Shown here one piece after another: positions 58,002 to 64,000 of a stretch of 64,000 nucleotides of DNA. The DNA comes from Acheta domesticus (Eukaryota; Arthropoda; Insecta; Orthoptera; Gryllidae): the NCBI GenBank assembly GCA_031308135.1, contig JAHLJT010000631.1:141960734-142024733 (forward strand), in the 5' to 3' direction. Position 1 is the first letter of the stretch, and every line of letters begins with the position of its first letter. The notes under the pieces were generated by a model that had not been told where the DNA came from, did no database searches, and saw nothing but the letters and a program-made list of their open reading frames with translations. The position numbers were made by a program, and so were the translations under genes.

Positions 58002-59800
58002 GTGAGCACGCCGCTTTCGGATTCGGACTTCGAGGCTCTGATAAAGGGAGATTGAATTCTGGACAAAACTTCGATATTTACCAATTATTTCCTTTTCGAA
58101 AATAAAACACGAAATACTTTAATATTTTATTTTTAATTAATATAATGTACTTATTTTTGCAAAATTAATAATCGCTGACGTTACAAGATTTTTCTTAGTC
58201 TGATAATGTATCTAGCAGGGCGCGTTTTCTTTTAGGAGGATCTTTTCGGACTTTTAAAATACTGTGTACTGTTGTCAGTAGGGCTTGAATTATTTAGTTA
58301 AACGAACTTACAAATTCTTTCGACAGATTTATAGTAAGAGATTTCATCATTAATTTGCATTTCTTAGTTCTTTTTGATTTAAATATATTGGGCAGCAATA
58401 GAGTAAAATATAACCAGACGAATCAAAGTTATTCATTCAGCCTAAGAGACGACTTTTTCTTTAATAATAACAATTTCCTACCCTCTTGCAAAATTTTAAA
58501 AAAACAAACGTCATACAAAAAATGAAATATTAAAATCTATTCATGCAGTTATTTTTTCATAATTCATAACATACCGTATACAATCTCTTTTTCTAGTACT
58601 AATGCTTTTATTGACTTCCTTCTCAATGTGAGACTTACTTTTAACACCACATCAAAAGGTTACATTCAGCATCATATTTTCCTTATGTTCTTTATTATCT
58701 TTCACGAATATTTTACTGTATTAAGATAATCATCCATTCCTTAGTTCTTTTTAGTATCAGGAAATATAACGTGAGACTACGAGCGTCGCTGCAGCCATTA
58801 CATTGTACGTTCCTTTCGCCCGCAATGTGTCTCAGCTGGAGTCTTTCTCTTCTTTCACCTCCCGGATCGTGCAGTGTCCCAGCTGTATGTCACTTCCGCC
58901 CCAGATGCAAGATTTCGCGAGTGGCTGAGCGGTCGCTAATTTGCGTCAAGTTCGTGCACGGCCTTGGGCGGACGCCTAGATTGCAGCAACCCACAACACT
59001 TCGTATTTCGCTTCGCATCACGACGTGTCACGCCGCGTCCGCGTCTTTCAGATCGCAAATTACCCGGAGAAATTGATTTGGAAGGACCCTGTTATCGAAG
59101 ACTACGTCTTTGATAAAAGAAAAATAGTTAAGATCTTTTGATTCAGTTTACGTTTTTAGCTTTGTTACATGTGAAAAAGTTTCATCCACGCTTTCCATTA
59201 ATACAATCAAAGCAGGTGTATGCATTTTCAGCATACGTATACATTTTCTTGGAATATGCAACTTATCCGAATATTTATGCTTTTTAACAATATGCGCACG
59301 ACGAAAAACTGATGGAGTCGAGATCTTTTCGAAATAAACCATTCGATTGTGGCTTTTACTTTCCAGACATTTAATAGTTCAACATTAATCGTTTTATTTC
59401 TTCATTTATATATCCCTCTATAAAGTTTGTGAATTTAAAACTGCGTTCAAGTGTTAGATGACAAATATCTAGAAGAAAATATTCAAAATTAGTCAGTGAA
59501 AAATTCGAATTTTGTAAAGTTAGCAAACATTCTTAAATAATTTTTAAAAACATCTCTACACAAATGTTCCATTTAAAATGGAATATCATTTCATTTTCTT
59601 TTTCAAATGCCTACATTTAAAAATACAGGTTTCATTTCAGATTATCCGGCATGTAAATTACAAATGAAGGATAATCGAAACATGATCCACCTGAATTTTT
59701 GATTTCAATAAGATTTTATATATAAAAACAAATTATTAATAAAACAAATTCTCACATTTTGTAATGAATATTTCAAAGCTTGCCAACAAATAGCCCGCAC
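58002..59800. other. Presumed intron start, nothing recognised
   Basis: 58,771-59,076 has a 101-codon frame; 58,925-58,950 (GTGGCTGAGCGGTCGC) resembles a tRNA A-box without a B-box. I do not accept either as a gene. Confidence 0.45.
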
Positions 59801-59809
59801 CACGTCAAT

Positions 59810-61082
59810 CACAAAACAACTATTGGTGCTACAGAGTAGCGCAAATTTTTCTACTTCCTTTGGACTCGGCCAGCTATTCCGACTCTCCACATACTCTTGA
59901 CAGCTGCCATCTATTGACGCCCAAACTACATTTTGTTTTTCGACATTTTCTTAAATTTTCGGTTTCCTAATAAAAAACGGAAATATTATTTTAAGAATAT
60001 TAAAGAACAGTAAAACATCCTCCTAATTGGCCATTTTCTTCGAAAAATTTGGAGCCGTTTTTAAGAAAATGGCGTTTAAGCGCTACTGTGAATGCAAATA
60101 CTGAAACTCTTTTTCACAGGAATCTTTTGTGGTTTAGAAAAACTTCATCAAAAAAATTCAAAGTACTTTAGCTCACAAATACAATAGTTTTTACAAATAT
60201 ACGGAGATGTGTATATTAAAGGTGTGAGACATCTTTCAAAAAAATTATATTTTTGTAATTTTCGAAAAAAACCGAAGTAAAGAGAAATACGACATTTGTG
60301 TCATCTCATAGAGTACACTAAGCACTATCCTTACCAAAAGTTTAAAAAGAAATCTGGAGCCGTTTTTAAGAAAATCTTGCTTTTGTAATTTTTTAAAATT
60401 GCACATATTGCACACAATATTGCGCGAAAACTACCAACATTTTCAAAAATATGTATAGGACTTAAATGAAAGAAATCATTTTGGAGAAAAAAAATATTTG
60501 AAGTAAATCTGTCTTTAATTTGTTAGTTGTTGGAAGAGGCTGAATAAAATTCAAATTTTGCAATTTTCGGAAATTCAAAGTTAACCGTGAAAATCGGACC
60601 TGTGTCACCTTTATATGTGTATTTTACTCTAATCTTACAAGACATTAAAAAAAATTGGATCCTTTTTTGAGAAACATTTTGAAAATGTCTGGAGGGCACG
60701 TAAAGTACCCCCAAATTTTGAAGAAAGTTTTTCAAAATCGCGGCGCCTCGAGTGGAACCAGATTGACCGGAGAATATTCATTTTGGATGAAATCGTACTT
60801 ATAGTTTGGGTACTAGTGTTCACAGACACCGGACGGACGGACGTTTTGCTTTCAATTGGTTTTTTCGATTTGAAGAACGGACAAATCATGCATTCTGGTA
60901 ACACCACGTGCTACAGGATTTGTTTTCCTTAATTTAACAACTGATTTTATCGACTGTTTTGTTAGCAGGGCCCGGCAATGAATTTTTTTCTGTCGAAAAT
61001 TCGCCGTTTTTTCACGCATTACATAATTTACCCTACACTGCGTATATTACTCTGTATATACGTACGTATTCGGGAAAGTAAA
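59810..61082 (-). mobile_element. Family B copy with both ends, about 1.27 kb
   Basis: Read on the minus strand it starts TACTTTCCCGAATACGTACG at 61,080. It then shows ATTCATTGCCGGGCC, the GTCC run at 60,840-60,826, and GGGGGTACTTTACGTGCC. Sub-repeats with GGCTCC follow (GGAGCCGTTTTTAAGAAAAT at about 60,052 and 60,356 on the plus strand). The end is CTGTAGCACCAATAGTTG at 59,831-59,814. No coding capacity. Confidence 0.75.
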
Positions 61083-61129
61083 AATTAATGATATATCGTA
61101 CTCAATTGGCCGAAAGAAACGAATCAATG

Positions 61130-61312
61130 ATTCACTCGAGAACGAAAATTCGTTCCGACCGAGTGCCGGCAGCGCTGAGAAGGAGAAAAGATATGTTTCG
61201 GAGGCCCGTCTTCCGCGCCCACCTGCCGCCCCGGGGAACGACGGGGAATCGGTCACGGGCGACCGACCGCCCGCCCGCCGCCAGACGAGCGTTTCTCCTC
61301 GCCGTGTAACTA
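61130..61312. other. Small GC-rich island, unrecognised
   Basis: CpG-rich with CCGCCCGCCCGCCGCC at 61,265. Frames on both strands (73 and 90 codons) show no motif and no promoter pair. Confidence 0.4.
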
Positions 61313-62790
61313 CAAGCAATTAACCTGTTCGTTACTGGCCTCTCTTACCGAACCAGATGTTCACGTGTGCGTCTGCGTTTTTGCTTAGGCGTAATAACTG
61401 TAATTGAAGAAAACACTCAAACTTTCTTTCTTTCTTTTGGATCATTTCCTTTTATACACTCTTACTAAACATCTAATATACTTAATGAGCTGTGCAAAAT
61501 TGATTCAAATTTTCTTTAGATATTATCGTACTTTCATGACAATAACTATTGTTGAACAAAAAAGTTTTCTTTAGGGACACTTTCAGTTCGTATATTCGTT
61601 TAACTCAACATATCATATCTTTGGTACAAATAATGGCAATGCACAGCAAGAAAAAAAATACAGAAAGTTTTTAGAGATTTTGTCGGAACAAACGTTTAGT
61701 GACCAGATTACATTGCAAGTCACACGACCTTCATTCTCAGTTTGATTTGACATATAGAAATCAGTGAAAGATGTAAAGTCTGGACTTGACAAAACCGGTT
61801 AGTCATGTGACGCACGATGTTCTCTACACCGAGGAGAACTCGTGTTTTGATATTCGTTCTCGAGGAAAGAATAAACAACTCAACGTAAACACTTGACACG
61901 CTGTACTAACTCGTGCATTCGTTGCCAGAGGCACTTCGATGAATTCACTAGTACAGATGCCCTGCTTTCTCCACTTCAGTAAGTCGCGCTCTATTCCGAC
62001 GACGCTTGGCGATCGAACTAGATCCTTAAATTCAATTATTGTGTTTTGATATTCAGTTCTACCTCGTTTAAAACTCTTACCGATTATTCCTTCATTTTCC
62101 TTGAGTCTATTCAAATCAAATGTATTCCAACGTACGTACGCACGATTTTAAAGGCATTTGAATAATGTTAGGATGCTAAGGAAGATAAGCGTTGTCGTTA
62201 TTCAATTCACACAAAAGGAAATAGTAAATCAAAATTCGAGTGAGAAAAGCAGAATAATGCTTGAAATAAACGTTTGACACTAACAAATTGTCTACAGCAA
62301 CTAGAACTTTTAAATGAATTCCAGAAACATGCGGAATACACGACTGTTAAAAAATTGAGAGACTGTATGTATTGACGTAAGAAATATTCAGGAAATAAGA
62401 AAGAAAATGGTAAAAGTCAACACTTGCTGAGAAAAATGAGAGACATTTATATTTAGCAAAATGTTCCCGTTTCTCTCTTTTTCACTTTATATATCTTTCA
62501 AGTTACTTCCTACTCTCTTTCTAACAGCACTCTATTTATTATTCTATATAAAGGCACTCATTTATGAAAAGAGGTATCATTATATAGAGTTCTTTTCTGT
62601 AGTCATTCTGTTCACGTTCCCTCCTTATCTCTTTTGTATGTCTTTTCTTTCACTCCCTCCTATACAAACAGTTGAATTATCTTTTGAATTTTCCACTTCT
62701 CATTTTATGATTATTTCTTTCCAACTTGTCCTGCACTCATAGGATTTTCCCTAAAACTTCTCCGTTCACGGCTTACACCGGTTATAGCCC
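61313..62790. other. Non-coding stretch, nothing recognised
   Basis: Pyrimidine-rich around 62,460-62,760, which is why a hydrophobic 93-codon frame is open. No acceptor-linked exon could be assigned. Confidence 0.45.
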
Positions 62791-62859
62791 ATCATTATCA
62801 CTGTCCGTCGCACTGAGTGTAAAGCCGGGCGGCTCATACATCCTCTTGCGACACAGCTC

Positions 62860-63062
62860 TCTCTTCCTCTCGTCTGCCTCCCCGCCCCTTACTCCGACGG
62901 CGCCGCCCCTCTCGCCCGTCGACCCCGCACCACCCCGCCCCTGCCCCGCTGCCGCCCCCGCGTCGCGGCCCCTATATAAACGCCTCTCCGTCAGCCGTGA
63001 AATCAGACCGTCCGTTGTCCTCTCCAGCAGCCCGGTGCATCTCTCGCATCCCGTCTTCGGCC
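62860..63062 (+). promoter_or_regulatory. TATA promoter and leader of the MARRK exon
   Basis: The TATA box TATATAAA at 62,973-62,980 lies in a C-rich CpG island. The initiator ATCAGACCG has A at 63,005, 32 bp from the TATA start. The leader is about 58 nt to the ATG. CAGACCG is identical to the initiator of the promoter at 57.9 kb. Confidence 0.7.
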
Positions 63063-63077
63063 ATGGCACGGCGCAAG
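63063..63077 (+). CDS. First coding exon, 15 nt (MARRK), gene unknown
   Basis: ATG in CGGCCATGG context at 63,063 begins MARRK, followed by AAG|GTAGGA, a donor in phase 0. Exon length, phase, leader length and promoter layout equal those of the exon at 57,987. The next exon is probably beyond the right edge, since 63,078-64,000 holds no credible coding frame. Confidence 0.5.
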
Positions 63078-64000
63078 GTAGGAGCGCGCGCGGGGCTGCC
63101 GTGCCAGCGCACGTGCAACATGCACTGCGCCGAATTCAAACACGAAAAACGGATACATTCCATGTATTCAAATTAGATATATTAATATTTTTGAAAACAG
63201 AATTAATACTTTCGAAGAATTTGCTTGAATAGATTAGTGAATTTTAAAAGTTTTTCACAGCAGCTGAAAATTTATTAGGTTCCAGGTATTACAAGATGAA
63301 TGTCTGAGTTGCAACAAATACTTTCTTACATTCTTAAATTTTACACAATTACATTGGCTCAGAATTTCGTAAATTTTAGAACTTTTGGCCTGATCTTTTC
63401 TTTTTACGTATCAGAAATTCATTCACAAAAATATGCTATATTTCGATGTGAATTAATGGGCAGTTATTGCTGTTTTAGATTATTGACCAATCTAAGAACG
63501 CATATAATTTTATTTTAAATTTCTTATTTGATATTATAATTGTCACATTTTAAACGGGATTTATATTCAATAATCCGTTTTACAAAAAAAGTAAGATATA
63601 AAAAAAGGAAAATATTTTTTCCATAATATTGAAGATATTATTTGAACTGTTGTCTTCTGAAAATCACAGACCGAATATTTAAAGTTCTCTAAAAATATTT
63701 GATTGCTATACAATGTTGCAGAAACATAATTTAAATTCTTGCCCGGATTAGCAACGCAGCAACGGCTCTCTTAAAAAACTGTGTGAGATAACTATTCCTT
63801 TTAACCTATTACATTGATTTATTTTTAAAAGAAAAATCTCTTAGGTAATCTTATCCAACATTTTAACTAAGCAAATAAACAGCTCGTTCAGAATTCACAA
63901 CTAGTCTCGCAACCTATGTAAGGTTACACTCTCCGCATTTTCTCTTTCATTTAATCGTCTGGTTTGATAATTAATGGCGTATACTTACACTAACGTGATG
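63078..64000. other. Presumed intron start, nothing recognised
   Basis: The first 40 bp are still CpG-rich; the rest is AT-rich without frames or repeats of note. Confidence 0.5.

Noticed and set aside
58771..59076. 101-codon frame as second exon of the MASAQ gene
   Set aside because: Does not continue a signal peptide, has no convincing acceptor in the right phase and no recognisable domain.
1..64000. CRISPR array, prokaryotic operon, prophage or rRNA
   Set aside because: No regularly spaced identical repeats with unique spacers, no clustered long frames, no rRNA-like sequence; the window is eukaryotic.

Overview
The window looks like nuclear DNA of an arthropod with a large, repeat-rich genome. 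It is probably an insect, and a hemimetabolous one is a guess. Evidence: AT-rich background with isolated CpG-rich islands; promoters with a TATA box and a CAG-type initiator at arthropod spacing; decayed non-LTR retrotransposons of an R4/Dong-like type, a Jockey-like type and an endonuclease-reverse transcriptase type; tRNA-derived SINEs; many dispersed repeats. There is no operon, no bacterial gene organisation, no CRISPR array, no rRNA and no convincing functional tRNA. Almost every open frame over the window is a chance frame in a GC-rich island or repeat.

Genes. (1) Minus strand, about 20.2 to 5.6 kb: the start of a SIAH/seven-in-absentia-like RING E3 ligase. Its RING is split by a 14.1 kb intron: exon 20,177-20,030 carries C18 to C43 and the exon starting at 5,882 carries C59 and C62. 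The phase-1 junction restores one frame and all eight zinc ligands. The expected zinc-finger/SINA part is not seen intact, so the gene continues elsewhere, is truncated or is decaying. (2) Plus strand, about 57.9 and 63.0 kb: two matching promoters, each with a TATA box, a CAGACCG initiator, a 54-58 nt leader, a 15-nt first coding exon (MASAQ, MARRK) and a phase-0 splice donor. They are either neighbouring paralogues with tiny first exons, as in insect cuticle-protein genes, or alternative first exons of one gene running past the right edge. (3) Minus strand, about 35.1 to 34.68 kb: a CpG-island 5' exon ending in a consensus donor, product unknown.

Repeats. 0.2-1.2 kb: R4/Dong-like LINE tail. 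3.2-3.6 kb: TA-flanked MITE. 4.66-4.98 kb: inverted repeat with a hammerhead-ribozyme-like core typical of Penelope-like elements; a second such core lies at 37.5 kb. 13.2 kb: Jockey-like remnant. 15.6-16.7 and 20.6 kb: SINEs. 27.6-29.2 kb (plus) and 47.8-48.4 kb (minus): two copies of one type of LINE. 33.4-34.3 and 49.9-50.5 kb: a TA-flanked element sharing internal boxes. Eight or more pieces of one AT-rich family (7.0, 8.1, 10.9, 17.9, 24.0, 31.3, 50.5, 59.8 kb) have a palindromic start, an internal tetranucleotide microsatellite and a terminal hairpin before CTAG, suggesting a non-autonomous Helitron/Helentron-like element.

GC-rich islands at 1.4, 10.2, 14.5, 15.8, 23.4, 30.5, 34.9, 48.5, 54.4, 57.8, 61.2 and 63.0 kb stand out against the AT background; only those at 34.9, 57.8 and 63.0 kb show clear promoter or exon signals. 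No genes working together in a pathway can be read from this window.
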